Of a stretch of DNA of 64,000 bases, positions 36,290-47,339 are shown piece after piece. A program made the position numbers and the translations under genes. The number at the start of each line of letters is the position of its first letter. The first letter of the stretch is position 1. The notes below the pieces were generated by a model. The model saw only the letters and a list, made by a program, of their open reading frames with translations. It was not told the origin of the DNA and searched no databases. The DNA comes from Pyrrhosoma nymphula (taxonomy: Eukaryota > Arthropoda > Insecta > Odonata > Coenagrionidae), in the NCBI GenBank assembly GCA_963573305.1, contig OY754335.1, positions 11,695,501 to 11,759,500 of the forward strand, given 5' to 3'.

Positions 36290-36560
36290 GTCTATGAACC
36301 GCGACACCGCATACTTTCTCAGAAATTCCTAGAAAGGTGTCGCAGGGCAGGTTTCCTGTAATTTCTGAGAAAGAGAGGAGACAGAAAAACCCGGGAGGCA
36401 TCTAACCAATCGGACAGCCTATGATCCATGGCCTCGGGTGTATAAACTGGCCCAGTTGACTGTCTCTAAATTCAGGTCTGAAGACGGTGGACGACTCGGC
36501 CATCGAAACGTTGACAGCAGTGCAGAGTTTGATCCAGTGGAGAACCCGAAGATGGGAAGT
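36290..36560 (+). mobile_element. Penelope-like terminal segment (solo pLTR-like)
   Basis: The segment runs through TATAAACTGGCCCAG and ends with CTGAAGACGGTGG ... CCATCGAAACGTTGACAG, then a stretch ending GATCCAGTGGAGAACCCGAA. The latter part resembles the 3' terminus of the PLE at 28747-28840. No protein-coding part of the element is adjacent, so this is a terminal repeat remnant. Confidence 0.6.
36478..36512 (+). ncRNA. Second hammerhead-like core (degraded)
   Basis: CTGAAGA (36478-36484), a stem II GGTGG pairing with CCATC around a 9-nt loop, then GAAACGTT (36505-36512). The boxes fit CUGANGA and GAAA, with one unpaired C at the base of stem II. Stem I pairing is not convincing. Confidence 0.4.
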
Positions 36561-37603
36561 TTTGAGATGTGTTCGTGAAGGACTTTGAAGAAAAACAGGT
36601 CAAACGAGGAAGTGCTCGGCTTGATAAGAGTAGGGAGGAAACAGCTGGAGGAGATAAGGAAGGGGCAGAGTAGATGAATGGGGCAAGTAAGGAACTGGCC
36701 GTTACATGAAGGGTCGGGTAAGGATCAGAGTGAAATGATGCGTTGTGTAGGGGATGAAGTGAGGTAGGACGAATGCCGAGCTGAAGAAGGATATCGTTTG
36801 TGGTTGTCGGTGCTTACGGCTGTGAAGGATTAGTTGGGGAAATATTATTTTCTAACTTTAATAGTGTTTATTTCTCCCCTTCACCGGACATAGAAAATAT
36901 GCAGTGATGCATAGATTTCAGGATGGTGAATTTTTAACTCTCTCATTTCCTATTCTATTTTTCAAACGCCTCAATCGCACACGTTCTTCACCTTGCTCGT
37001 CGAATTCTGCTAATATTCTTAAATGCAGAAATTTCCAGAAGGGCGGGCACTTAGAGTGGATTGAATCGGCTCGAAAGCAGGCCAAGCATGATCACATGCG
37101 TGAGAATTGTGCTGAAAACGCTCAGACGCCAGAGGGTGATCACTTAGCATGCAGACCGTCGTCGCAAAGGCGATGGAGGCTTCCCGCAAAAAAAACTTCC
37201 GTCAAATATTGAATAGTTGAGTTTTAAGGAAAGGATACCTACTGTCAAATCCATTTCCGTCTGAAAAAAATCCGCGGCTCCTTTGTGACGGACACCCAGA
37301 TTTAAGGACCTTCAAGCCATCCTCCTTCCAAATGGCATTGTGCTTTTCAAACCGTGTTTTGCACGATCGCCTCTATTTTCCTCACGCACGTCGAATTCCG
37401 AGCGAATATTAGAATCTCTTCTATTTTCTTTACTATTCGATCGTCTTAATGTCCCTCTTCCTACCTACTGCGTTTACGTTTCCTTAATAACAGTTGCTAC
37501 TTACATTAGTGCATTTTCCATTCAAATATTTCCCTCAGAAATAATAATTTTGCTACTAGGGTGTGACAACCGTGATAATATTCGTAAATATATACAATTA
37601 TAA
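36561..37603. other. Unannotated stretch
   Basis: A purine-rich plus strand at 36590-36760 may be retroelement-derived, but no motif is recognisable. The frames at 36904-37212 and 37340-37603 are unrecognised. Confidence 0.4.
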
Positions 37604-38166
37604 TTAAGGTGGTTTGAGCGGCATAGATCCCTAGTCATAGTGGAGATCATATTCTAATTTTATTTTTTGACTTCAGCGTCTGTAAGAAGAGTGAAATAAA
37701 TATTGTAATATTAATGGCGCAAATATATAATTATATATGATTAAAATTCTCAGTAATTAAATAAATAAAGCTACATAAGTCTCTAATTTGACTCATTTTT
37801 TCCCTCCGTACGGCTGAAAACCCTTCAAAACAGCAGGTTTATTTGCGATTCTGTAAAAATTACTGTGGTGAGTAATAGATTAATTTTTATGAATAGTTGA
37901 GAAGAAATGCAATCTATACACCGTTAGTTTTTTGACGAAATCTAGGTGTTATAAATTCCTATTTTCTACAATATTCTCCCTCTGGGGCGCTCAGCCATAA
38001 TCTATCCCATGTAAAACAGCTTATATTTACGGGCAAATTGCTCGAAAAGTAGTTCGGCAAGGGGTTGATATTTTGATATCATTGGAAAGATGAGTTTTTT
38101 TTCTATAAAATGAGGCCAAATTCATCAAATTCTAGGTGAAGTGATTTTTCGCTCAAACTACCTTAA
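37604..38166. mobile_element. MITE family A, intact copy, TTAA target duplication
   Basis: A 555-bp element (37608-38162) lies between TTAA at 37604-37607 and TTAA at 38163-38166. Its inverted ends are GGTGGTTTGAGCG and CGCTCAAACTACC. It is non-coding. It is homologous end to end with the interrupted copy at 49358-51212 (opposite orientation). It therefore serves as the empty site for the mariner inserted there. Confidence 0.93.
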
Positions 38167-39413
38167 GGAAGTGGATGGTAAAAGTTTAGGCTTAAAAAAA
38201 TCCGCGCAGTCCACGCAAAGTGTTTAAGAGACAGGCACGGAATGTTTTTCTTCAACTGTGTATTAAACATTTAAATAGCCAACCGTCTAATTGGATACCG
38301 GAATATGTATATTAAACTACAAATTTTATCATATTTGTATCGAAGGAAGTTTAAAAAAAGAGATTTCCTTCCTGCCAAAATCAGGGATGTGTCCGCCGCT
38401 AAAATTCATCCATCTGAACTTTTCGTTTTCCGTAATGTATCTTAAAAGTTTTTGACTGATAAAAATTAGCAATATTTTATGAGGAATTTTTTTATTCGAC
38501 ACCCACGTTTTTATCCCGGAATATAAAAATGGCTTGCAAATAATGCTAAAAGCTTCCATTAAATGTGGCGCGGTGGTAGCTGACTAAAAAAATGTAGATC
38601 CTTTGAAGCTTCGTTTCTGATTTTTTTTCTTTTTTGTTTCTTCTGTGATACCTAAGAGATTACAGTTGATATTTCGAAGTGAACTGGGGTAATTCGGGTA
38701 TAATACGCTTTGTGCACCATGCTTTGTCACTTTGTGACTTGTTTTGCGTCCTGAAAATCTTCCATGATGCATCATGGGTATCAACTCAGCCTAATCCTGT
38801 CCACATGTCCTGGATATATATTGTTCAACTTGTGACATGCACTTGCATTTAACAAGCAAAGAAACTAATTATGGGAATTTAATATCGAATTCTAACTTCC
38901 AAAAGCATTATGAGTGTGTTGTCATTTGTTAATTAAATCCCACAATGAGATGTTTGAAGCAAAAAAGGTGTATATGCTAAATGAAACAATCCATCAAGCG
39001 TCTACGCGTATGTTGATCTAAAGCTTTGATCATGTAATGATAGATCAGCCCTTTGCGTAAAAAGACAGCCGATATAGCCCGGAATGTTTACATTTAAGTG
39101 TCATCTTTCTGGCCAAAATGCTTTGCGTCTTTTATGCAACTAAGTATGGGAGTTAGAAAAATTAAAAAAAAATGCTCTTATCATCTTTGGCACGCCTCAT
39201 TAATGCAAGCCATTGAATTGAAAAACCGCCAGTCTTCCACTTTCTGCTAGCAATTAGATTATGCACAGTAATGCGGCATTTTAAATTACCTTAAGCACCA
39301 CTGTTCCTAAACCATGAGAGTGTGATTTTGAATATATATTATTGTATAGGCCCTAGATATTGTTCACATGCTCGAAAATTGAAGGGATACGTCACATGGG
39401 TTAGTAAACACAC
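38167..39413. other. Unannotated stretch
   Basis: AT-rich with short frames. No repeat or RNA gene was recognised. Confidence 0.45.
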
Positions 39414-39732
39414 AGGGTGTCACAAAAAAAGGTGCACTGGCTTTACATACATTTTCGGATTACGGATACATTTTGAAACGGGAAATCAGAACAGTTTTAA
39501 ATATTTTATTCCTAATAAGATGTTCATGAGCTTAAAACATCCACCAAATTTCAAAGCATAATATTTAGCCGAACTTAAGCTATGATTAAAAAAACAGATG
39601 TAGACAGACAGGCGCTAAACGAAGCGGAGTTTAAAAAATAAAACTTCATTTCAACAACTTGAGTATTTTTTGTTCCATTTCAGGCGTAGAATCCGAAAAT
39701 GTGTAGCCAGTGAATCTTTTATGTGACACCCT
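39414..39732. mobile_element. 319-bp MITE with AGGGTGTCACA ends
   Basis: The left end is AGGGTGTCACA with GCACTGGCT a little inside. The right end, reverse complemented, is AGGGTGTCACATAAAAGATT followed by CACTGGCT. Terminal inverted repeats of about 30 bp with a small indel are therefore clear. I could not establish a target duplication, so the superfamily is open (Tc1/mariner-like ends often begin CAGGGTGTC). The interior is AT-rich and non-coding. Confidence 0.7.
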
Positions 39733-40097
39733 AGACTGGTGGATTGTGGGTGGAAGGAGGTATGGAGATCGATGCCCTGGTGTGGTAAATATTTATTTTC
39801 TTCATTTCATAGTTTTTTCGTTTATCTTTTTAGATATTGTGCTCTCTTCATGGTCATTTTTTCACACGGCCAATTGTTTATGAGGCATTATCACGTTCAA
39901 GAGTTGCAGGTCATGTGAAGGTTTATATTGAATCGAATCCACTACAAGGTTGATTACACCACTCTTCATGATATCAGATGACTGAAATCTAGTAAGTGAT
40001 AATAGCTAACTCTGGTATGCTTATATCAGAAGTGTTCTAAGTTTTCTTCTATCACGTACTGTTTTTATCAGAATGGACCCAATTTAACTTCTAAGAC

Positions 40098-40517
40098 TTA
40101 AGCCCGTTTCACGCGACACTTGATCCAGCACAAGGTCTAGTATACTCGCTAGTATGCTAGCTTTCCAGTATCGTGTGAACAGAACCAGTATACTGGTTAG
40201 CAAGCATGCTAGCTAGTATACTCGTTGAGCTACTGGATTTCGTACTTGATGCGGTACTAGTTTGCTACTAGACCCAGTAGGACCCAGTGGCCATCTACCA
40301 ATCACGTTCATGTTACAGACGCTGTGCGATCTTCTCTTCTTTAAATTACTATGGAATCATATGGAATAACTGCTTAATAGCAAGCAAAAGGTCGATGATC
40401 GCGTGAAACCTCCTAGTAGGGTTCCAAGCATGCTAGATTCCGTCCTCAATATCAAGTAGCGGCTAGCACACTACTTAGGTCTTGTGCTGGATCAAGTGTC
40501 GTGTGAAACGGGCTTTA
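40098..40517. mobile_element. PIF/Harbinger-type MITE with TTA target duplication
   Basis: The element 40101-40514 (414 bp) has 34-bp terminal inverted repeats that begin AGCCCGTTTCAC, continue CGACACTTGATCCAGCACAA, and differ at one position. TTA flanks it on both sides (40098-40100 and 40515-40517), the 3-bp target used by PIF/Harbinger transposases. The interior is dense in TAGTATACT and GCTAGC palindromes and encodes nothing. Confidence 0.88.
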
Positions 40518-41427
40518 TTGATTAGGCGCATTATATGTGCCAGTGGGTAATTATTATGCGAGGGATATTTTTCAATACAAGCTAATGAGCCTTAGGTTGG
40601 CCCAAGCTAATGAGTCTTAGGCTGGTACAACTGCTGCTATTGTTGTGTGACCTTGGAAGTGTTATTCATCCTACATTCATTTTTGTTACAAACATTGTCA
40701 TTGCTTGAAGTAATGTTAATATAAATGTGCTTGCAGTAGTTAAAAACTTGAAAAAATCATTCGTATTTTGTGTAAAAACCTGCCGTGGTAGAAAAAAATG
40801 GAAGTAATTTTTTTGAATCAGCATAAAAAATTGATTCAAGAACACCTATTTTTAATTAATCATCTGACAAAAAGTTTCAAAATGCAGAATGGTGTTATTG
40901 AATGACCAGGGACAATTCACACGCAATTTAGTTTTTCAAGAGGTTCTTTATTAAAAAAATAATTTTTTTGTCAAATATTTATTATCAATCTATATACTTA
41001 GGTTTACCAGAATTAGTTCTCATTTGCACAAGATTAAAAGAAAAGTAATTTTTAATAAATATTTCGTGTATTATAAGAATCAAAGAGTTTGTTATATTAA
41101 TCATCACTCAATGGGCGCCTTCTTACAACTGACTATAGTGATCATATATTTTTTAGATAGTGGAACTTGAGTAAACTGCGCGAGAATTTGAATTTTATTG
41201 TTCATATCATCCGATGTTGACTTACTGGCTTTTTCTCCCTTTTCAAGATTACGATCACGGTCATGGCCATTGTTGCGTTCTAGATTGTTGGTAAGGAACC
41301 TTTGGGTAATTCCTTACGTCGTGGGTGAACTTCGTTTTTCGCCATGCCTCACTGCTGCCAGTTCACTGCAACGACAGCTATCATGTACTACATTGAGTGA
41401 AGCGATCATATACTGAGCGCTCCTTGT
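40518..41427. other. Unannotated stretch
   Basis: A short direct repeat (AAGCTAATGAG followed by CTTAGG) lies at 40579-40622. Otherwise nothing was recognised. Confidence 0.45.
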
Positions 41428-42380
41428 GACAGCTATTACAGAAACAGCAGCAAATTAGAGACTGTAGAATCGGTTAAATACCTCGGAGTTAAGCTGACTA
41501 ATAATCTCTCGTGGAGTAAACATATTCGATAGATTACCGGTCAAGCTAATCGTAAAATGGGATTTGTTAAAAGTGTACTTGGCAAGTGCGACGATAAAGT
41601 AAGGGAAATCAACTACATCTCCCTCGTTAGACCCCACTTGGAATATGCTGCCAGTATTTGGGATCCTTATGAGATAGGCTTGGAAACTGAGTTGAAACGC
41701 GTGCAACGAAGATCGGCAAGATACGTTAAAACCGTTACGATAATCTCGTTAGTGTTACTGCCCTTTTGCAGTAACTGGGATGGGAAACGCTTTCAGACCG
41801 TCGATTAAAATTTAGACTCAGTCTATTATCTAAGTACCAAACTGGTCTATTTTCTGTCGACGTTGATAATATTTTACGAATTCCAACATACTACGGTAGA
41901 TCAGATGATGAGAATAAAATTAGGGAACTATATTGCAGAACGGACATATTTAAAATGTCATTTTTCCCACGAACTATAAGGGACCATAACAGCTGCCAAT
42001 GAGACTTTAATCTTGGTTTTTCGATAGGTAGTGTAGCTCTTAGTAGTAGTAGTACTCCCTAATACTTGAATCCTTATCTGTTACCTAGTACTAGCAGCAC
42101 GCCGTGCATGTTTTCTACATAAGTCTTGAGTCTCTGTCCATTTGTGTAGTTGCAAAATACATATATATTAACGGTCCCTCTCCATTGTGATAACATCTGT
42201 AGTGTTGTAGTGCATGCTTGTGAGGCTTCACCTCGTGACAAGCATTAGCAATTTATGCTAATGAATAATTAGTCGTAGTTACACTAACTTTAGGGTATAG
42301 TGTAATGCATGTTGGTGAATACTCACCCCCTGCCACACACCCCTGAGGTGGCTTGCAGGGTATTTTGTAGATGTAGATGA
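41428..42380 (+). mobile_element. 5'-truncated LINE, last part of RT plus 3'UTR
   Basis: The protein relic reads SVKYLGVKLTNNLSWSKHIR, NYISLVRPHLEYAASIWDPY and LKRVQRRSARYVK. It ends near 41985 with FKMSFFPRTIRDHNS, the C-terminal RT region of CR1/jockey-group elements. A stop follows SKHIR, and a frameshift lies in 41720-41800. The 3'UTR of about 370 bp ends with the hairpin CCCTGC / GCAGGG (in minus-strand reading) and a TAGATGTAGATGA tail. The latter is shared with 14200, 30717, 35330 and 62071. Confidence 0.9.
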
Positions 42381-43585
42381 ACTTCACTTAAAAGGATAAG
42401 AGTCATACCTACTTATGGATTAATACTGGTTATTTTAGTTTTGGAAATAGCATTTATTAGTTCATGAAGTTAACGTATTTTAGCGTACTTAACGTATAAC
42501 GAACATGAACGCATTTCAGCCATTACCCATAGTTAGAGTAAAACAGATTCATACTGAACTTAACTCGGACCCCTGATATTTGTTTGCTATATGTCACACT
42601 TAAATAAATACCCAGCCATCCATGTTAAGACATGAAGGCGGCGGTCGTCGGCCTTTTGTTTTCTCCTCTCCCCCCTCCATAATTTCGCTCTGTCGCCGCT
42701 CTGATGTTTCTATTACCCTTCTCCTTTCCGTGGGTGGCATCACTCGACCTTACTTCCCTCACCCCCAATGCCTTCCTCATAATGCCTTTTTTATTTTTCG
42801 TCATTTGTTTCGCATCGCCGTCCGTCGTATGTTCACCCATCGCTCCTTCCACACGCTTCTCTCCTTCTCCACTTCAGTTTGTGTCAAACTCGATAACATT
42901 CCGTCTTCCCCACCCCCCTCCCTCCTGCTTCCCTCCATCTCACCATTCTTTCTTTTTATGCCTTCTCCGCAATTCTTCTCCTAGTCCGGGCCCCATAAAA
43001 GTTCTTCTTCTTCGACAAGCCCACGACAATGCTCTTCAACTGTTTCATGGCGCCACCTTCTCTTCGAATGACGCCTCATTTATCTTGGATTCGTTCTTCC
43101 GTTATGCAGTTGTTTATGCGTATGGTGGAAACTCTTCCGGTTGGTTCGGTTTCGTTGCGTTTCCGTGTGTTTTCGGGTCACCACCCGAAGTTATGCTCAC
43201 TTGGGAGTCGCGGCACATGGAAAACACACGAGCGCGCATTGAAGCTAATGACTGATAGTCCAACCAATAAGTATAAAACCAATGTTAATTGTACTCCAAT
43301 TCTAGAGTGGATGAAATGTGCTCAGGGGTGTGGAGGTGGGCATGAAATGACCCCATGTGCGTTCGACTCGAGATTATGGGCGGTTGCTAAATAGTGATTG
43401 TTTATGGGGCGCCGAAATGACATTTTTGTTATTATTTCAATAAATGATGAATTTACAACAAATGTTTACACAAAAGTTGTGGGTAATCGAAAAACATTTA
43501 ATTTGAGTCGTTGTGCGTCGACATCGATGAACTAGTAATTGCAAAAAAAGCCAAACAACCGGTCAAAATGGATGTTTTTTGTTAG
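42381..43585. other. Pyrimidine-rich, moderately GC-rich island
   Basis: From 42640 to 43010 the plus strand is dominated by C and T. Two long overlapping frames (42704-43255 and 42622-42984) result, but their composition (Phe, Pro, Ser, Leu) follows from the base bias. CpG is moderately frequent at 43030-43240. No domain is recognised. It could be regulatory, or an exon of an unknown gene. Confidence 0.35.
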
Positions 43586-44604
43586 TTAAATATTTATTGC
43601 AAACATGATTTTTTTCATTATTTTTATTGATTTAAAGGAAAGCGCTTGTGATTCTGAATGCAATGATATTTTTTATAAGGTGGTTGTTGAATTGTTTACT
43701 GAGATATGGTCTATTATTTATCCAGAGACAGTTTTTTTGGTTAATAATCGCTATCTTTTCGCAGAAGTATTTAGTCAAATCCAACGAAATTCTACTCTTA
43801 AAGACTAATATTACATGTAGTATTAAAACCAATTCGAGAAATCGTAAAAAAAGCCATAGAAATAGACGTTTAAAAAGCATACTTTTTCAAACTAGCGTTT
43901 TGTTATAAACAAATAGAGCTACGGCATCGACTGTTCGTCGCACGAGTTTCTAACTTGGATATTCTGAAAGCTAAATTAATTGCGCAGATTTGTGAAAATA
44001 AAAAGTCCTTACTACCAATAGGAGCCGAGATAGGATTTTTTTTCTTTAAATCGCAGAGGCTTTATTTATAATTGTTAATAAACCATTTTAACGGTGTTAC
44101 ACAGACAAAGGCTTACATTTGCTTATTGCAATTACTTTTTTTTTTTTTTCATAAAACTTAACTTTTATTATAAAATTGCGTGCACAAAGTGGAGCGTATT
44201 CACGGCGGACGCGGCAGCAAACAATGGGACGCATGGAGGGGGTAGAGAGTTGTGGTGAATCACGGAGCTGCCGCGCGCCTGAAAAACTGAATTGGAAACT
44301 TCAAACGGTGGAGCGCGTACAAATTCGCTCTATCTTCGCTATTTATCAACCTATCTCGACGTCTATTTTTTTAATTTGGGGTACCTTGGAAAATAATTAA
44401 CAATTACGCTATCAGCATAAAAATATAATTGTATATAAAATAGTTACTATTCATTTTTATTATTACTGTGACTCACTGCACAGTTACTGTATTTACTTAC
44501 TAATAACCATTTAATATAAGCTTCTGTTTATTAAAATGGAAGAAACATATACACATTTTTCACTACATAATAATAATTTATTTATGTAGACACTTTTTTT
44601 ATAG

Positions 44605-44700
44605 GATTGACATATGTCTATACAAGACATTTTCAGTAAATTTATCAAGTTTGTATACGATTGACATATGTCCTCCAAGACATTTTCAGTACATTCATTA
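44605..44700. repeat. Two-copy tandem repeat, period 54 bp, in the fold-back centre
   Basis: GATTGACATATGTC followed by CAAGACATTTTCAGTA occurs at 44605 and again at 44659. It lies in the unpaired centre of the fold-back element. Confidence 0.75.
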
Positions 44701-45305
44701 TATATGTTTATATTTTCCTCATATTGGACATGAGGAATGATTGAAGGACATTCACTATCGTCATTGAATATATTGTTTAGAATATCATTCTCATTAATCT
44801 CTTTGATCTTCTCATGTTCACTATAAATAACATTTGTGCAGCTTTCTCCATTAAAATTTAGACATAACTGAGTTTTTTTTAACGATGTACCATATCAAAT
44901 ATAAGCCTTTGTCTGTGTAACACCGGTAAAATGGTTTATTAACTTTTATAAATAAAGCCTCTGCGATTTAAAGAAAAAAATCCTATCTCGGCTCCTATTG
45001 GTCGGAAGGAATTTTTATTTTTCATAAATCTGCGCAATTAAATTAGCTTTCAAAATATCCAAGTTAGAAACTCGTGCAAAGAACAGCCGACGCCGTAGCT
45101 CTATATGTTTATAAAAAAAACGCTAGTCTGAAAAAGTATGCTTTTTAAACGTTTATTTCTATGACTTGTTAACGATTTTTCGAATTGGTTTTAATACTAC
45201 ATGTAGTATTAGTCTTTAAGAGTAGAATTCCGTTGGATTTGACTCAATAATTCCGCGAAAAGATAGCGATTATTAACTTAAAAAACTGTCTCTGGATAAA
45301 TAATA

Positions 45306-45420
45306 GACCATATCACAGAGTAATCTAGAGTAATATCAGAGAATCCGAAACTACGTCAAAACGTATGACGCTCCTGAACATGGGCGTTAGCCCTCTCATA
45401 CCTTACTCTATGACCATATC
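45306..45420. mobile_element. 97-bp MITE with 9-bp target-site duplication
   Basis: The 97-bp insert (45315-45411) has inverted ends ACAGAGTAA and TTACTCTAT. It is flanked by GACCATATC at 45306-45314 and 45412-45420. The other arm of the fold-back element has the same locus with one GACCATATC (read on the minus strand) and no insert, so the empty site is present in this window. A 9-bp duplication is typical of Mutator-like transposases; an 8-bp reading (hAT or P) is also possible. It is non-coding. Confidence 0.88.
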
Positions 45421-45865
45421 TAGTAAATAATTCACAACCACCTTATAAAAAATATCATTGCATTCAGAATCACAAGCGATTTCCTTTAAATCAATAAAAA
45501 TAGTGAAAAAAATCATGTTTGCAATAAATATTTAAAGAAAAGAAAGCTGGAAAGGCTGTTTTGTGCTATTTCAAGTGAGTCTTTTCTTGTTTTGTTCCTT
45601 TTAGTCAAATGGATTACCGCGCATTCATTTCTGAAAATTGGTAGCTTCGTATTCGAGTGAATATAATTCTCGTAAGTAATATAATATCAAATATGGTGAA
45701 AATATTAACTTTTGTTAATCTAACTATCTTTCATAATTTTTTCTTATTGCATTTTTACCTTTGCCGAAAGTTTAGTATCAGATACCTTCAATCTATTTTT
45801 TATTAAATATTATTTTCATATAAAATCGGTTTATGTGACTGGTTGTCTGCTTTTTGTGTGTTCTC

Positions 45866-46230
45866 TTAATCATTTGCATAACTCAATGAATGAAGGCTAA
45901 TATCTCGCTTAAGTGATATTCCTGAGTCCTGCGTATAGAAAGAACACCCTTGTATAACACCTTTGTTTACAAGAATGTCTTTCATTTGTTTACCATGTAA
46001 ATCCAAGGCGATATTTTTTTTATCATATGAACTTAAGAGTGTTATGATACCTATACTGAATAAGGTAATCACTTCTTTCCATTATTTTACATAGCAGAGG
46101 TCATTATGCATTCTCAAAGGCCTTAGCAATACCTATAAATCCTATATGAGTCACCAGATTAAACTTTTTTTCGTTAATAATTTTATGTCTAAAGATCGTA
46201 TCTGTGGAATATCATTGTTAGGAGAACAAG
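45866..46230 (-). pseudogene. LINE reverse transcriptase relic
   Basis: Minus-strand reading gives FIGIAKAFENAY, then DKKNIALDLHGKQMKDILVN followed by KGVIQGCS, then LSYAND before a stop. These correspond to the RT blocks with catalytic FxDxxKAFD, GVxQGC and YADD. The first Asp is replaced by Gly and YADD reads YAND, so it is dead. A stop also separates the first two blocks. It is not obviously related to the other LINEs here. Confidence 0.6.
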
Positions 46231-46289
46231 TGTTATCAGGCGATCAATTTTGCCGAAGCTGAACATTGGTACAGATCGTTACCGATGTG

Positions 46290-46700
46290 TTTTACTCAGA
46301 TGACGTAGGAGATGTGTGATTGGACGTGTTAGTTGACATTTTCACGGCTTTCGACTTCCGCCTCCCTCGTTCATCGGTGTGCTCTTCCGGTTGCTGCGGG
46401 GAAGGAAGCCTCTCTCTCCCGCCTCGCCGGGGAGGCGCTGCTCCGCCTCCTCCGCCGCTATCAGCCTCCCCTATCGATTTGCGGGCGAATTGCATTTGCG
46501 GCTGACGACGACGGCCGGGCAGGGGAAACATTCGAGTGCTCTTTGAGAGAATTGAGAGGAGGACAAGGAGCAGCGCATGAGGAGCGCAGATTGATAGGAT
46601 CGCCTGTTGCTTTGCTGGTCGTGGCTTCAAAAGGGGTTGCGGCGAAATCAGACCACTTGCTCAATGAATCAGAATGTATTTTAAAAATGTGAATGCGAAT
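46290..46700. other. GC-rich, CpG-containing block with opposing open frames
   Basis: Three frames are open together (46333-46692 plus, 46292-46630 minus, 46461-46907 minus). The 46292-46630 minus frame has Gly-, Pro- and Arg-rich tracts and ends NTSNHTSPTSSE. None resembles a known family. Together with the candidate initiator downstream this looks more like a promoter-proximal CpG block than a coding exon. Confidence 0.35.
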
Positions 46701-46944
46701 TAACATCTTAGGGTTCGTTCTCGGTGTCAATTGTAAGGCTTTTCCGCGACCAATATTTGTGTTCTTACTTTCGAGGATCTCGTGTGCAAAAACTATAAGA
46801 ATTACAGGATATCTAAAACAATGACTGGATAGCCCGTTTCGTCGACTACCGGAAATGGCTTGTCGCGAGCGGAGAGGGAGTTGCGAGGTGACGTCCCAGC
46901 GCTGCACGTGGGGGGTCTACATTTGGGCTTGTGTGAGCACGGCG

Positions 46945-46985
46945 CGTACTCAGTTCAGTTGTATCTCCGGAACGAGTAGGTCGAT
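46945..46985 (+). promoter_or_regulatory. Candidate arthropod core promoter (Inr plus DPE-like)
   Basis: ACTCAGTTC around 46952 fits the arthropod initiator TCAGT with A as +1. GGTCGA starts at +28 (46979) and matches 5 of 6 positions of the DPE consensus RGWYVT. The upstream 100 bp is CpG-rich. No long frame follows, so a transcript would begin with a non-coding first exon. Both motifs are short and could be chance. Confidence 0.3.
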
Positions 46986-47339
46986 TTTAGTGATCGAGGT
47001 GTCTACGGAGAGCTGAGAACGTGATTTAGACGTTAATAACAAGAGAAATATAAAATTAAAATTAGAAAGTAGAAAATATTAGTTACCATCGACCAATTGA
47101 TCATAGGTTAGCCAATTGTACTAATGATTTCGATGGATAAATGTTGTGTGTGGCGTAATTTTCTTTCTTTCATTTCAACTTTCTTTCTGACAAACAAGGC
47201 AAAAACATCTCCGAATAACGAAAGTAACGTATGTAATTACGCATTCACGAAATAAAGATCCGGCGGGAGTTCAAGAAATACTCCCTGTATTTTTTTATGA
47301 CCTATTTTTGGTGATCAACCTTAGGTTCGTTCGTGAGGG
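46986..47339. other. Unannotated stretch
   Basis: AT-rich. CTCCCTGTATTTTTTTATG near 47280 resembles the end of some Tc1/mariner MITEs, but no partner end was found. Confidence 0.4.

Larger units (their letters stand above)
43586..45535. mobile_element. 1.95-kb fold-back (long inverted repeat) element
   Basis: Arms 43586-44121 (536 bp) and 44896-45535 (534 bp once the insertion at 45315-45420 is removed) are inverted copies at roughly 90 percent identity. They flank a unique centre of about 775 bp. The outermost text is TTAAATATTTATTGCAAACA in each arm. TTAA at both extreme ends could be a target duplication or simply part of the palindrome. The short frames within the arms match no known protein. 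The size and symmetry resemble fold-back or long-TIR transposons whose superfamily cannot be told from the ends. Confidence 0.88.

Noticed and set aside
37340..37603. 87-residue ORF next to MITE family A
   Set aside because: It ends just before the MITE, shows no similarity to a transposase, and is not present beside the other copy of the MITE.
42704..43255. 183-residue plus-strand ORF, the longest in the window
   Set aside because: It lies in a C/T-rich tract where all pyrimidine-rich frames stay open. A second frame overlaps it, the composition is Phe/Pro/Ser/Leu as dictated by bases, and no domain or splice context is visible.
43605..43908. ORFs in the left arm of the fold-back as a transposase
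   Set aside because: They match no transposase motif, and the corresponding frame in the right arm is broken, including by the 97-bp insertion.
47270..47300. Mariner-like MITE end (CTCCCTGTATTTTTTTATG)
   Set aside because: No matching inverted end or TA duplication could be found within 2 kb.
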